Part shown: piece by piece, positions 8,668-16,862 of the stretch
How positions within the stretch are numbered: the stretch's first letter is position 1
Layout of the letters: every line of letters begins with the position of its first letter
Virus record (IMG/VR): IMGVR_UViG_3300021197_000092
Location: 1 to 36,052 of that record
Direction: 5' to 3' (one strand)
Origin: a virus
DNA length: 36,052 bases
Made by a program: the position numbers and the translations under genes
The notes under the pieces: generated by a model
What the model saw: the letters and a program-made list of their open reading frames with translations, nothing else
What the model was told of the DNA's origin: nothing
Database searches by the model: none

Positions 8668-10537
8668 AACTTAAACATTCTCCGTCTTCGAGGTTAATTC
8701 TTGGTATCTTGATGTTAACATTCTCTGTATTTCTAGCCGCTGTAGTTCGCAAGTAATACATAGATTTGAGTTTGTTAGCTCCTGTCCAATGCACATGATT
8801 AACATATTCCAAATATTCATCGTGTACCTCCTGTGGTGCAGTGGCCGGGGGTGGCTCAAAAAACAGGTTTACTGACTGCGCTTGGCAGACGTACTTCTGT
8901 CTTTGATAGGCGTGTTCGATGACCCAACGCTGGTCAAGTTCAATCGCTGTTTTAAATACCTCCTTTTCTTCTTCTGTGAGTCCTTCCAAGTCTTTAACAG
9001 ACCCTTCAGCAGCAGCAATATCTTTCCAAGTTTTTTCTGTGTTAATTCCTCTGTCTTCAAGCAGTTCCTCCAGATACTTATTCTTTACTTTGTATGACCC
9101 TGTGAGAGTTTTGTGCGTAAAAACATTAGCCCTTGTTGGCTCAATTGAAGGAGAAGTTCCACCGCAGATAATACTACTAGAGGCATTAGGAGCAATAGCA
9201 AGAAGGTGAGAATTACGCATACCACTACCAGCCATATCAGGTGCTTCGCCACGTAGCCCCCCAAGAAATTCACTTGCTTCATTGGCCTGCTCTTTGATAT
9301 GTTTAAAAGCTCTGTTATTGAAGGAGGAGGCGTACATGCCTTCAAAAGGAATGCTATTACGTTGTAGGTAGCTATGAAAGCCCATCGCTCCAAGGCCGAT
9401 TGCGCGTTCTCTATATGTACTATAAGCGGCTTTTGTAAACCCTGCTTTACTTTGTTCAACATAAGAAACAAATTCCTCTAATGTACTAACCTCTGTACAA
9501 GGACGGTCATGTACAGCGTTATCAATAAAGTGTTCAAGGATGTTGTCTAGCATAGTAACTAGATCAGCAATGAACATAGGGTGATCCTTCCATTCATCAA
9601 AGTATTCTAAATTAACACTAGACAAGCAGCACACTGCTGTACGCTCCTCACTGGTCGGTAAAGTAATCTCAGAGCATAGGTTACTCTGGCGCACCTCTAG
9701 TCCTATGTCCTTCTGTAACTGCGGTAGAGCCTCGTTACAGCGGTCTAGGTTAACAATGTAGGGTTCACCTGTCTCTGCTCTAGTATGCACTAGCTGCCAC
9801 CACAAGTCCCTAGCAGGGATAGTCTTGATAGCCTGCTTAGACTTAGGGTCAATCAAACGCCACTGAGCATCATTTTTAATGGCTGTGAGAAAGTCATCGT
9901 TAATAGTGATGCCGTTATGTAGATTAAGACACTTTCTATTAAGATCACCTCCAGTAGTCTTTCGCATGGCAATAAATTCTTCAACCTCTGGGTGGCTGAT
10001 GTCCATATAGGCGGCATATGATCCTCGTCTAGTTACTCCTTGGTTGAATGCCAGCATCTGACTGTCAACTACGTGCATGAAAGGGATAGAGCCAGTAGAC
10101 TGACTACCGTTAGAAGTTGAAACGCCATTACTTCTAACATCGCCCCAATATCCACCCAAGCCTCCACCTCCACTTGCCAACCATATGTTCTCGTCATAGT
10201 GATTAGATAGGCCACGCCTTGAATCAGGAACATAATTGAGAAAGCAGCTAATAGGTAGCCCACGGGTTGTACCCCCGTTGCTAAGTATAGGAGTGCTAAA
10301 GCCGAACCAGCCCTTACTTGAGTAATTATAAAGGCGCTGTGCAAGATCGAAGTCAGTATTTCCTTGATATGTTGCACCATAGACTGAGGCTCTTGCGAAT
10401 GCTTCTTGGGCATGGGTTTCTTCTCCCCATAGGTATCTATCTTTTAGTGTTTCAGTAGAAAAAGTATCAAGATCATCCTCCCTACTATAGTTAATCTCTA
10501 TCCCTAAGTAGTCCTGCTTGCCTACTTTACTTATCAT
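8657..10537 (-). CDS. nrdA: Ribonucleoside-diphosphate reductase alpha subunit (class I), short form
   Basis: The 626-residue catalytic subunit reduces ribonucleotides to deoxyribonucleotides. Visible features are P-I-S-C-F near residue 97 (substrate-reducing Cys), N-L-C-S-E near residue 288 (Asn, thiyl-radical Cys and Glu of the active site), a second redox Cys in C-C-L-S-S-V-N-L, and a C-terminal C-L-S-C pair for re-reduction by thioredoxin or glutaredoxin. The protein begins directly with the catalytic fold: the roughly 90-residue N-terminal ATP-cone of cellular NrdA is absent, so dATP feedback inhibition through that domain should be missing. It overlaps the DUF3310 gene by 11 bases. Confidence 0.95.
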   Translation of the reverse strand: MISKVGKQDYLGIEINYSREDDLDTFSTETLKDRYLWGEETHAQEAFARASVYGATYQGNTDFDLAQRLYNYSSKGWFGFSTPILSNGGTTRGLPISCFLNYVPDSRRGLSNHYDENIWLASGGGGLGGYWGDVRSNGVSTSNGSQSTGSIPFMHVVDSQMLAFNQGVTRRGSYAAYMDISHPEVEEFIAMRKTTGGDLNRKCLNLHNGITINDDFLTAIKNDAQWRLIDPKSKQAIKTIPARDLWWQLVHTRAETGEPYIVNLDRCNEALPQLQKDIGLEVRQSNLCSEITLPTSEERTAVCCLSSVNLEYFDEWKDHPMFIADLVTMLDNILEHFIDNAVHDRPCTEVSTLEEFVSYVEQSKAGFTKAAYSTYRERAIGLGAMGFHSYLQRNSIPFEGMYASSFNNRAFKHIKEQANEASEFLGGLRGEAPDMAGSGMRNSHLLAIAPNASSSIICGGTSPSIEPTRANVFTHKTLTGSYKVKNKYLEELLEDRGINTEKTWKDIAAAEGSVKDLEGLTEEEKEVFKTAIELDQRWVIEHAYQRQKYVCQAQSVNLFFEPPPATAPQEVHDEYLEYVNHVHWTGANKLKSMYYLRTTAARNTENVNIKIPRINLEDGECLSCEG

Positions 10538-10931
10538 TATCTGTTCCTTCTATAATATTCTGTAGCTTTCTCTCATACCACTGTGCCTTCTGTAAGTCTT
10601 TAACTGCACTTTCTTTATGTCTCATTCTCCACCTGTACTTGAAGGAGTTACCCCGCAAGTAGCCTATAAATTCTTCCTCTGAAAGCATAGCTTCCATAGC
10701 GTCTATACATTCTATAGATCCAGTATTATAGTGTGCCGGGTTGTTTACAGCGTCGTAGCTTTCTACCATATTTTTCTCAGCAGGCTCACCTTTTAACAGA
10801 ACTCCATTATAATAAACACCGCCCTGAGTATAATCTACAGGTGAAGCAACAGTAGCTTTAGATCTTTCATCTTTAATAGTTTTAAAACCCATCTTGTTCC
10901 ACTCCTCTGGTGTTGCGTCATCAATGCTCAT
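10527..10931 (-). CDS. DUF3310 protein (T7 gp1.7-related domain)
   Basis: The product is 134 residues. The C-terminal half (about 60-128) is a DUF3310 domain: N-P-A-H-Y, I-E-C-I-D-A-M-E-A, G-Y-L-R-G-N-S-F-K-Y-R-W-R, and D-L-Q-K-A-Q-W-Y. This domain occurs in T7 gp1.7, a nucleotide kinase, and in many phage proteins beside nucleotide genes. The N-terminal 55 residues look disordered. A role in nucleotide supply fits the position directly before nrdA, but kinase activity cannot be claimed from the sequence. Confidence 0.85.
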   Translation of the reverse strand: MSIDDATPEEWNKMGFKTIKDERSKATVASPVDYTQGGVYYNGVLLKGEPAEKNMVESYDAVNNPAHYNTGSIECIDAMEAMLSEEEFIGYLRGNSFKYRWRMRHKESAVKDLQKAQWYERKLQNIIEGTDNDK

Positions 10932-11121
10932 TTTCTTCTTCTATATCCTCTTGTTCTGTGTCATCGTCCACAGCTTCTTCAAAGAAGGTTAAACGATTAA
11001 TAAATTTATCTTCAAACCTGTCCAGCAGTTCCTCAGAAGTTATATCCAAGGCCTCCAACAAGTCTTCGGCATCGTACCTAGATAGGGCGCGTTCTCTGAC
11101 TTCATCCATTGTTAGTGACAT
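10921..11121 (-). CDS. Small very acidic protein, unknown function
   Basis: The product is 66 residues. A helical N-terminal part contains the sequence D-L-L-E-A-L-D-I-T-S-E-E-L-L-D-R-F, a motif common in small phage proteins beside endonuclease genes. The C-terminus is almost all Asp and Glu. Overlaps of 20 bases with endonuclease I upstream and 11 bases with the DUF3310 gene downstream mark it as a coupled operon member. Function is unknown; the acidic tail could mimic DNA or bind a basic partner. Confidence 0.75.
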   Translation of the reverse strand: MSLTMDEVRERALSRYDAEDLLEALDITSEELLDRFEDKFINRLTFFEEAVDDDTEQEDIEEENEH

Positions 11122-11491
11122 GATCTACATACTCGTCCACTGTGTAAAATTCAAAGCCTTCTTTATGGCACCACTGGCCCATAGTAATCTTGGAGCCTTT
11201 CCTAACCTTCTTGTTAGGATCTGACAGGACAAAGATTAACTTGATAGGGTTGATACTGTCACGTATTGAAGTGTACTTCTGTGTATCTCCTGCTCTAAAG
11301 AAACCCTTAGTCTCAATATAGTCTCCAGTCTTCTTGTCCACAAAGTCTGGTTTGTACTTCCTGTGCATCACATATGGTATATCATATGGCTCATAAAGGT
11401 ATCTACTTTTAGGTACAGACTTAGCAAATCTTTTTTCTAAGCCAGACCTATAAATACTTTGCTTACGTAATCTCTTGGACTTTAGGCTCAT
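11102..11491 (-). CDS. Endonuclease I (T7 gp3-like Holliday junction resolvase)
   Basis: This 129-residue protein matches phage endonuclease I. R-S-G-L-E-K-R-F-A (16-24) holds the catalytic Glu, Y-E-P-Y-D-I-P-Y-V is the family signature, Y-K-P-D-F holds the Asp, and Y-I-E-T-K-G holds the Glu-x-Lys of the PD-(D/E)XK core. G-Q-W-C-H-K-E-G-F follows. In T7 this enzyme resolves branched replication intermediates and degrades host DNA. It overlaps the exonuclease gene by 29 bases. Confidence 0.92.
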   Translation of the reverse strand: MSLKSKRLRKQSIYRSGLEKRFAKSVPKSRYLYEPYDIPYVMHRKYKPDFVDKKTGDYIETKGFFRAGDTQKYTSIRDSINPIKLIFVLSDPNKKVRKGSKITMGQWCHKEGFEFYTVDEYVDHVTNNG

Positions 11492-12329
11492 TCGCCACCT
11501 CCGTCAAGTAACGTGGCCCTGTAGAGTACAGGAAGGTACGTAGTTCAGGATAACAAGCATGTTTAAAGTGACAATAGGAACAGCCCATAGCCAGCTTCTT
11601 GTTGCCGGACTTTCCATCAGGAATTGTATCATGGCATAAAGGTGGCGGCTCTCTTTTCTGTACCATTTCTTTAACATAGATAATGCGTTCTTCTATGTCT
11701 TTCTTTAGAACCTCATAGACAGGAGCCTGCTCGTCCTCTAGGTCATACTTTAGGTAAGTCAAGTGACCATTGGCTTTGTCCATAGCCAGCCAGCCTACCT
11801 TTGTCTCACCCTCAGACCTAGCGTACCCTTTGATTTGATCTATGTACCCAAAGGGGTCATCAAATGCAAGTGTAGCATCTTTAAACTTCTTGAAGCCGTA
11901 GGTACTAGCAGACTTAACGTCAGTAACTATACCATCAATCTTACAGTCCATGCTACCTGAGATACCTTCTACAGTTGCCTGCGCTTGCTCATGTGTCACT
12001 GTATGGCCTGCTAGACGTACAAACAGTAGCAGCATCTCCTCAATCAAATGACCGTACATAAACTTCACAAGTGTATGTGGCTGCATCTTCTCCTTTGGCC
12101 CTACATTGTTGTAGTGATTCCAAAGGAACCTATCAGTCTTACCAATGTTGGACATGCGTAGCTTACGTGCATCAAACCTACCACGTTGGGTAAACTCTTT
12201 ACGCATAAGATCCTTGCAGGCTTCACCAAAATCATCTATGATTTGTTCAGCGTCCACTGAGCGATCAGGAGACTTGAACTTTACAAGATCATATATGTCA
12301 TCTATTAGTGTGTTAGTTGTTTTCATCAT
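11463..12329 (-). CDS. RecB/Cas4-like PD-(D/E)XK exonuclease with Cys cluster
   Basis: The product is 288 residues from ATG 12329, chosen because AAGGAAG lies just upstream; a TTG at 12344 would add five residues. The nuclease core shows G-H-L-I-E-E, then G-S-M-D-C-K-I-D-G-I-V-T-D-V-K-S-A (Asp and D-x-K) and Q-I-K-G-Y, the RecB-family Q-x3-Y motif. The C-terminus holds C-x2-C-x5-C, preceded by another Cys, which matches the iron-sulfur ligands of Cas4 and AddB nucleases. It sits where T7 has its gp6 exonuclease, so a role in end processing or host-DNA degradation is likely. Confidence 0.85.
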   Translation of the reverse strand: MMKTTNTLIDDIYDLVKFKSPDRSVDAEQIIDDFGEACKDLMRKEFTQRGRFDARKLRMSNIGKTDRFLWNHYNNVGPKEKMQPHTLVKFMYGHLIEEMLLLFVRLAGHTVTHEQAQATVEGISGSMDCKIDGIVTDVKSASTYGFKKFKDATLAFDDPFGYIDQIKGYARSEGETKVGWLAMDKANGHLTYLKYDLEDEQAPVYEVLKKDIEERIIYVKEMVQKREPPPLCHDTIPDGKSGNKKLAMGCSYCHFKHACYPELRTFLYSTGPRYLTEVANEPKVQEIT

Positions 12330-12894
12330 TATCTTCCTTAGCAAGAGCTTCGTTCAGTTTATAATCTATCAGTTTAACAAAGTAATCAAGATAGCCATTG
12401 TTAAACTGAGCATTCATAAACCACTCACCCTTACGTATGCAAAATTCTTCACATATTTTGTGAGCTATTTTTTCAGCTTCGCGCCTGTCTTCTACGTCTT
12501 TAGTATACACAAGTTTGTAGTCCCTGTGTGGGCTACCTGTCTGAAACTGCTTTAGCCTGTCCTCTGCGTCCACTGCCATGCCTACTTTAACCCAGTGTTT
12601 GTAGGAAGGGCTTATCATTATGTACACTTGTCCTTGCTTTGCAGTCTTGTAGTTGTCTAAAGACTCAAAGGCTGCATCCCCAAAGGACTTGTATTTTCCC
12701 GGCTTGTACAAGGGGTGTTTGAATGATATGTATTTACCATTGACATACATTCTAGTTTTATTCCAGTCTAATCTGCAATCATTACAAAGATATTTACGTC
12801 GGATAGCCATACTGCTTATCCAGTTTACTTCAATCTGTAAGGCTACTCCGCACCTTATACAATCTTTAGTGTGTGTCTGCCCAACTGCTTCCAA
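12313..12894 (-). CDS. T5orf172/GIY-YIG-type nuclease overlapping the polymerase end
   Basis: The C-terminal 110 residues match the T5orf172 branch of GIY-YIG: Q-V-Y-I-M, W-V-K-V-G-M-A, D-R-L-K-Q-F-Q-T-G-S-P-H, then E-A-E-K-I-A-H and G-E-W-F. An N-terminal Cys4 pair (C-I-R-C-G and C-N-D-C) looks like a zinc finger. The frame stays open to 13020, but that part runs inside the polymerase gene. I suggest the TTG at 12894, which has GGAG nine bases upstream and gives 193 residues, overlapping the polymerase by 29 bases. The true start is uncertain. It may be a homing-type or repair nuclease. Confidence 0.7.
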   Translation of the reverse strand: MEAVGQTHTKDCIRCGVALQIEVNWISSMAIRRKYLCNDCRLDWNKTRMYVNGKYISFKHPLYKPGKYKSFGDAAFESLDNYKTAKQGQVYIMISPSYKHWVKVGMAVDAEDRLKQFQTGSPHRDYKLVYTKDVEDRREAEKIAHKICEEFCIRKGEWFMNAQFNNGYLDYFVKLIDYKLNEALAKEDNDENN

Positions 12895-14581
12895 CCTTGT
12901 ACTCTCCTGTGAGCTTACAGTTGAGTCCAAGTTCAATTCCTGCTGCTTCCAAGCAGGAGACTGCGAGTCTTCCGTACTTGTCTGCTTGGTCTTCTCTAAC
13001 TTCTGCTTGTACTTCATCATGGATATTTCCTACAAAGTAATAATCTAACCCCCATAGTATAGCATACTCTTGTAGCAAACACAAGGCTTTTTTCATCACA
13101 ATTGCGCCCGCACTTTGGAGTAGGGTATTTAAGGCTGCATGTTCTGACCTGATATGTAACTGCCTACCATCTAGTCCATCGAGCCTACCGCATGCTGCCT
13201 TTTGTGCAACTCGTCCTTTAAGAGATGCAAATGCTGGGAGATTACACATAAATCGTTCTCTAAGCACTCTGCCATCTTTTGCGCCTCCTCCTGCCACTGT
13301 GCCAAGTTTAGAGTCTCCCGCTCCGTACAAGAGTGCATAGATGAAAGTCTTAGCCTGATCTCTTGATTCAAGCCCCGCAAGGCGCTGGTTAGCTGTATGG
13401 ATGTCTCCTCCAATGACTTCATTTGTATACTCCTTATCGTTCATATAATGGGCCAACATGCGTAGCTCTAATCCGCTGGCATCAAACCCTACAAGTTTAT
13501 ACCCAGTTCTGGCAGTCCAACACTGTCGGCATTCTTTGCCATACGGTGAGTATCCTGCCGGTACTTGAGCTAGATTAGGTTTAGAGTGTGTCATGCGTCC
13601 AGTGACGGCACCATTGGTGTTCACATATCCATGAACTCTATCTGTCTCTGGGTCAGCTCCATCTACCCATGATTGAACCTGTGCTACACGTTTTTGTAAC
13701 ATCAGGTACTCAGCGATCAACGCTGCCTGTGGTATGTCCTTGACCGTAGACAGTACTGCTTCATCTACTATAGGCTGACCTGTTGGTGTGTGCTTGCAAG
13801 GCTTCCATCCAAAGTCAATTAGGTACTCGCCTATCTGCTGCCGAGAGCCGAGGTTAAATGGCCTCAAGGCTTTACGCACAAAGGGAGTCCTATCTCCTGA
13901 CTTCTGTACCTTCTGGTATTCTTCATCAGTAAGTCCCACTTTAGACAAGCTGCCGTCCTTCTTGGTCTTTGGCACTACCTGTTTAACGTCCACCCACTTA
14001 GGCTTGAATACCTTGTGTACTTCGTCCTCCACTATTAGCTTGCGCTCTTTCAAGGTAGCCAGTAAGTCCATAGCATGTCGTAAGTCCAGTAGCCATCCAT
14101 TGCTTATCTGCTCCTGAATAATCCACTGTACTTCATGCTCAAGGTCAATAGACTCTTGCTTGAACTTACGTAGCTCTAGCTTTAGCTTGTTGTATGCCTT
14201 GGCTGTCACATGGACATCCTGCACACAGTAGTCCACCATCTCTCTTGACAGGCATGACCAATCATCATGGTTGCCTTTACCACCCCAGTTAGCTAACTTA
14301 TGGCCACCTTCACGCTGCGGATTGCCAAGTCTTGATAACACTAAAGTGTCCCTGACTCTACGCTTATCCACTGTGATGCCCCATAACTTGTCCAGCACTG
14401 GTAGGTCAAAGCCTATCAGGTTATGCCCTACTACCGAGAAGTCTCCTGAGAGAGCCTGAGAGAGGCTGTCACGGTCATAGTGCTCCTGTATCTCACCGTC
14501 CTGCATGGTCACTGCTACCCAGATGGTATCAGGATCAAGTCCATTAGTTTCTATGTCAAGGAACATGGGCTTATAGCTCAT
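12866..14581 (-). CDS. T7-like family A DNA polymerase
   Basis: The 571-residue replicative polymerase carries an intact 3'-5' exonuclease: F-L-D-I-E-T (Exo I, near residue 8), G-H-N-L-I-G-F-D (Exo II) and Y-C-V-Q-D-V (Exo III). Polymerase motif A is D-A-S-G-L-E-L-R (near 370), motif B is R-D-Q-A-K-T-F-I-Y-A-L-L-Y-G (near 410) and motif C is H-D-E-V (near 520). The residue equivalent to E. coli Pol I 762 is Tyr, as in T7; viral ecology work links Tyr/Phe here with lytic phages. ATG 14581 is chosen because AAGGAGG lies nine bases upstream; an ATG at 14590 would touch that site. Confidence 0.96.
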   Translation of the reverse strand: MSYKPMFLDIETNGLDPDTIWVAVTMQDGEIQEHYDRDSLSQALSGDFSVVGHNLIGFDLPVLDKLWGITVDKRRVRDTLVLSRLGNPQREGGHKLANWGGKGNHDDWSCLSREMVDYCVQDVHVTAKAYNKLKLELRKFKQESIDLEHEVQWIIQEQISNGWLLDLRHAMDLLATLKERKLIVEDEVHKVFKPKWVDVKQVVPKTKKDGSLSKVGLTDEEYQKVQKSGDRTPFVRKALRPFNLGSRQQIGEYLIDFGWKPCKHTPTGQPIVDEAVLSTVKDIPQAALIAEYLMLQKRVAQVQSWVDGADPETDRVHGYVNTNGAVTGRMTHSKPNLAQVPAGYSPYGKECRQCWTARTGYKLVGFDASGLELRMLAHYMNDKEYTNEVIGGDIHTANQRLAGLESRDQAKTFIYALLYGAGDSKLGTVAGGGAKDGRVLRERFMCNLPAFASLKGRVAQKAACGRLDGLDGRQLHIRSEHAALNTLLQSAGAIVMKKALCLLQEYAILWGLDYYFVGNIHDEVQAEVREDQADKYGRLAVSCLEAAGIELGLNCKLTGEYKVGSSWADTH

Positions 14582-16220
14582 TGACTGCATCCTCCTTTGG
14601 CTTGCTAGTCTCTGACATTCTACCAGTAAAGTTATCGTACTTCAGGTAACAACATGCACCAGTTAGCCCAGAGTAACGATTCTTGAGCACACGCACTGTA
14701 GTAGTGTTACGCCTCTCAGGGTTATCGTCCTGCTGGTCACGCTCCAAGCCTATCACCATATCAGACAACTGAGCGATAGCCTGTGAACCTCTTAATTCAC
14801 TTAGGCTAATCTGCCCACCATCCTCATGCGCTTTGCCTTGGGTACGCTTTAGGTGTGACACAAGGAACAAGCCTACGCCTAGCTCCTGCACCAGTGACCT
14901 TAGCTTGGTCATAATAGCGTCGATAGCCTTGCGTTCATCGCCATTATCCTGTGCGGATACTACGATAGACAGGTGGTCTAGGATGATCCACTTGCAGTCC
15001 AAAGCCTTAGCCATGTACCTGACCCTAGCTAGTAGATTGTCCTCACTAGTGCTACCCCAGTGATCGAACAGATAGAACCTGCCGGTGCCTAGGGTGTCTT
15101 CCCAGTAAGGGAACGCTAGTTCTGGATCAAGGTCTTCCTCAAGGTGCAAGGGACAGTCTGCTTCTACTGACATGATTCCCAGTGCAGTCCTAGCAACATC
15201 TTCCTCCAATGCTAGGATTCCAATGTTGTCTTCAGTTGCCCTGAGCAAGTAGTGCTCTAACTCCCGTACCATCTGGCTCTTGCCCATGCCCGACCCTGAC
15301 GTTATCGTCACTAGCTCGTATGGTCTAAATCCCTTCGTGTAGGTGTTGAGTCCCTGCCAAGGATAAGGTATTGACTTTACCTTGATCTTGTTAGTTAAGG
15401 CATCCCATGTATCGCTACCTTGGATTATGCCGTCAGGTTGATACACCTTAGCATTCCACCATGCACTTGTGAAGTCTCTAACCTTGTTAGCTACTAACAT
15501 CTCGTTAGCGTCCTTCAAGGGCAGCTTGACTATCTTTAGCTTGCTCGGTGAGAACAAGTCCTTGATGTCGTCCACGGCCTGCTGGCCTGCCTTGTCAGTG
15601 TCAAAGCAAACAACCACGTTATCGTAGCCTTCAAGAAAGTCTAGGTTCTCTTTTATCTCTTTAGCCGCTGATGATGCACCATTACGCAATGAAACTACGT
15701 CCCACTTGCGCTCGAACATTTCAGACACGCTGAGAGCGTCTACCTCGCCCTCTGTGATGGTTATGTACTTACCCTTACCCTTGCACGTTTGCTGACCAAA
15801 TAGACCTACATTAGTGGTCATGTCGCCTGTCGCGTGGAAGTCTTTAGTCTTCACACGGCGAACTTTAGTGGCCTTTAGTTCGTCGCTGTCAGTGCTGTAG
15901 TACGGGTAAATGTGTTTTGCTATCTCACCGGCTGCATTGTACTCCACCATGACGTTGTATTTTCTACACGTCTCTTGGCTAAGTCTTCTGTCCGGTATTG
16001 CTGCTATGACTCCCGATGCTGTCATGTCTTCTAATGGCCTCCTTGGTTGGGGCTGTAGTGTTACTACATTGCCATTTGATTGTTCGTGATGATTACACCC
16101 TGATGCAAAGCAATGCGCCGACCCGCTGCTATAGCGGGCCAGTGCATCCCTAGAGCCACACTTAGGGCATGGCTCATGCCTTACAAAGGGATCATCTTTC
16201 TGGTGCTTATAGGTCTGCAT
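14571..16220 (-). CDS. T7 gp4-like primase-helicase
   Basis: The 549-residue bifunctional replication protein unwinds DNA and lays RNA primers. A zinc-binding domain has C18, C21, C37 and C42 (C-P-K-C-G ... H-C-F-A-S-G-C). The TOPRIM primase fold shows I-T-E-G-E-V-D-A-L and C-F-D-T-D-K-A-G. The RecA-like helicase has Walker A G-S-G-M-G-K-S near residue 313, a Walker B with W-I-I-L-D-H, then S-H-L-K-R, and E-L-R-G-S-Q-A-I-A. The length is close to T7 gp4 (566). It overlaps the ssDNA-binding gene by 14 bases and the polymerase by 11 bases. Confidence 0.96.
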   Translation of the reverse strand: MQTYKHQKDDPFVRHEPCPKCGSRDALARYSSGSAHCFASGCNHHEQSNGNVVTLQPQPRRPLEDMTASGVIAAIPDRRLSQETCRKYNVMVEYNAAGEIAKHIYPYYSTDSDELKATKVRRVKTKDFHATGDMTTNVGLFGQQTCKGKGKYITITEGEVDALSVSEMFERKWDVVSLRNGASSAAKEIKENLDFLEGYDNVVVCFDTDKAGQQAVDDIKDLFSPSKLKIVKLPLKDANEMLVANKVRDFTSAWWNAKVYQPDGIIQGSDTWDALTNKIKVKSIPYPWQGLNTYTKGFRPYELVTITSGSGMGKSQMVRELEHYLLRATEDNIGILALEEDVARTALGIMSVEADCPLHLEEDLDPELAFPYWEDTLGTGRFYLFDHWGSTSEDNLLARVRYMAKALDCKWIILDHLSIVVSAQDNGDERKAIDAIMTKLRSLVQELGVGLFLVSHLKRTQGKAHEDGGQISLSELRGSQAIAQLSDMVIGLERDQQDDNPERRNTTTVRVLKNRYSGLTGACCYLKYDNFTGRMSETSKPKEDAVNEL

Positions 16221-16578
16221 CTATCCCACTGCTGTCTTCGGCCACTTCTACCACCCTGATAGCATTCAGGTAGGTGGGTGTACCGTGTACAGGGTGTGGA
16301 GTACCTGTCTTGTAGCTAAGGCGCACCACAGAACCTCTAGGAATGTTACCCACAAAGGCTTGATCGTTAGCATCAATGACCTTGACGTTGAACTTACTAG
16401 CAAACTTGCGTTGCTTGTCTCCATTGTAGTCCTTCAGCTTTACACCTTGTTCAGACAAGATCTGTGCATTGTCATCGTCCAAGGTTACAGTTAGGGTATA
16501 CCGTCCTGTGTCCTGTCCGTTATACACCTCTGTGCTGTCCAAGTGAGCGAATGCTGCTTTGCCACTTACTACTGCCAT
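16207..16578 (-). CDS. Probable ssDNA-binding protein
   Basis: The product is 123 residues with the alternating beta pattern of an OB fold (for example R-Y-T-L-T-V-T-L-D-D-D, and V-R-L-S-Y) and an acidic C-terminus (E-D-S-S-G-I-D-A-D-L), the usual protein-interaction tail of phage ssDNA-binding proteins. It precedes primase-helicase and polymerase, as gp2.5 does in T7. AGAGGT is a good ribosome site. The upstream leader, about 100 bases with a promoter at 16677-16703, makes this the first gene of the replication operon. Assignment rests on context plus fold pattern. Confidence 0.75.
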   Translation of the reverse strand: MAVVSGKAAFAHLDSTEVYNGQDTGRYTLTVTLDDDNAQILSEQGVKLKDYNGDKQRKFASKFNVKVIDANDQAFVGNIPRGSVVRLSYKTGTPHPVHGTPTYLNAIRVVEVAEDSSGIDADL

Positions 16579-16596
16579 GTTATCTACCTCTAAAGT

Positions 16597-16608
16597 TTAC
16601 TTAAGTTA
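16597..16608. promoter_or_regulatory. 12-bp motif shared with the divergent control region
   Basis: On the minus strand the leader of the ssDNA-binding gene reads TAACTTAAGTAA, centred on the palindrome ACTTAAGT. The identical 12-mer is on the plus strand at 19869-19880, upstream of the rightward promoter. The flanks here also repeat CTAAAG several times. It may be an operator or an A/T-rich coincidence. Confidence 0.3.
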
Positions 16609-16676
16609 ACTAAAGAAAACTAAAGATATATCATAATGATTAACATAATGTTTACCTTTGTTCTCTTTAGAGTACT

Positions 16677-16703
16677 AGTATATCATTATTTTCCTTCTGT
16701 CAA
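16677..16703 (-). promoter_or_regulatory. Host-type promoter for the replication operon
   Basis: Read on the minus strand, a perfect TTGACA (16703-16698) is followed after 15 bases by TATACT (16682-16677), with TG one base before it, making an extended -10. The -35 lies in the last codons of the 58-aa zinc-finger gene. The 15-base spacer is short, which the extended -10 may offset. It would start transcription about 100 bases before the ssDNA-binding gene. Confidence 0.6.
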
Positions 16704-16862
16704 CCTCCTCACCTCCAAAAGTTTGTTATACAATTCTTGGACATCATTATCTTGAACCTTTTGGTCTGGGAATCGAGCCTTTAAAGACTCTACATTACAA
16801 GGGTGACATAAATCCTGCTTGTCTGTGTCTTCTAACAGCTTGTCGCACGCTTTACACCGCAT
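16686..16862 (-). CDS. Small treble-clef-like zinc-finger protein
   Basis: The product is 58 residues. C-K-A-C (3-6) and C-H-P-C (19-22) form a Cys4 zinc site, followed by a charged helix ending R-R-L-T-E-G-K. Small phage proteins with this layout are frequent in early operons and may bind nucleic acid or a host factor. Its ATG follows the previous TAA with no gap, and its last codons contain the -35 of the replication promoter. Confidence 0.7.
   Translation of the reverse strand: MRCKACDKLLEDTDKQDLCHPCNVESLKARFPDQKVQDNDVQELYNKLLEVRRLTEGK

Noticed and set aside
12866-13020. Coding use of the first 42 codons of the GIY-YIG frame
   Set aside because: The stretch is fully inside the polymerase C-terminus, and its translation is low in complexity (Lys/Gln/Ser); the domain starts after the polymerase stop.
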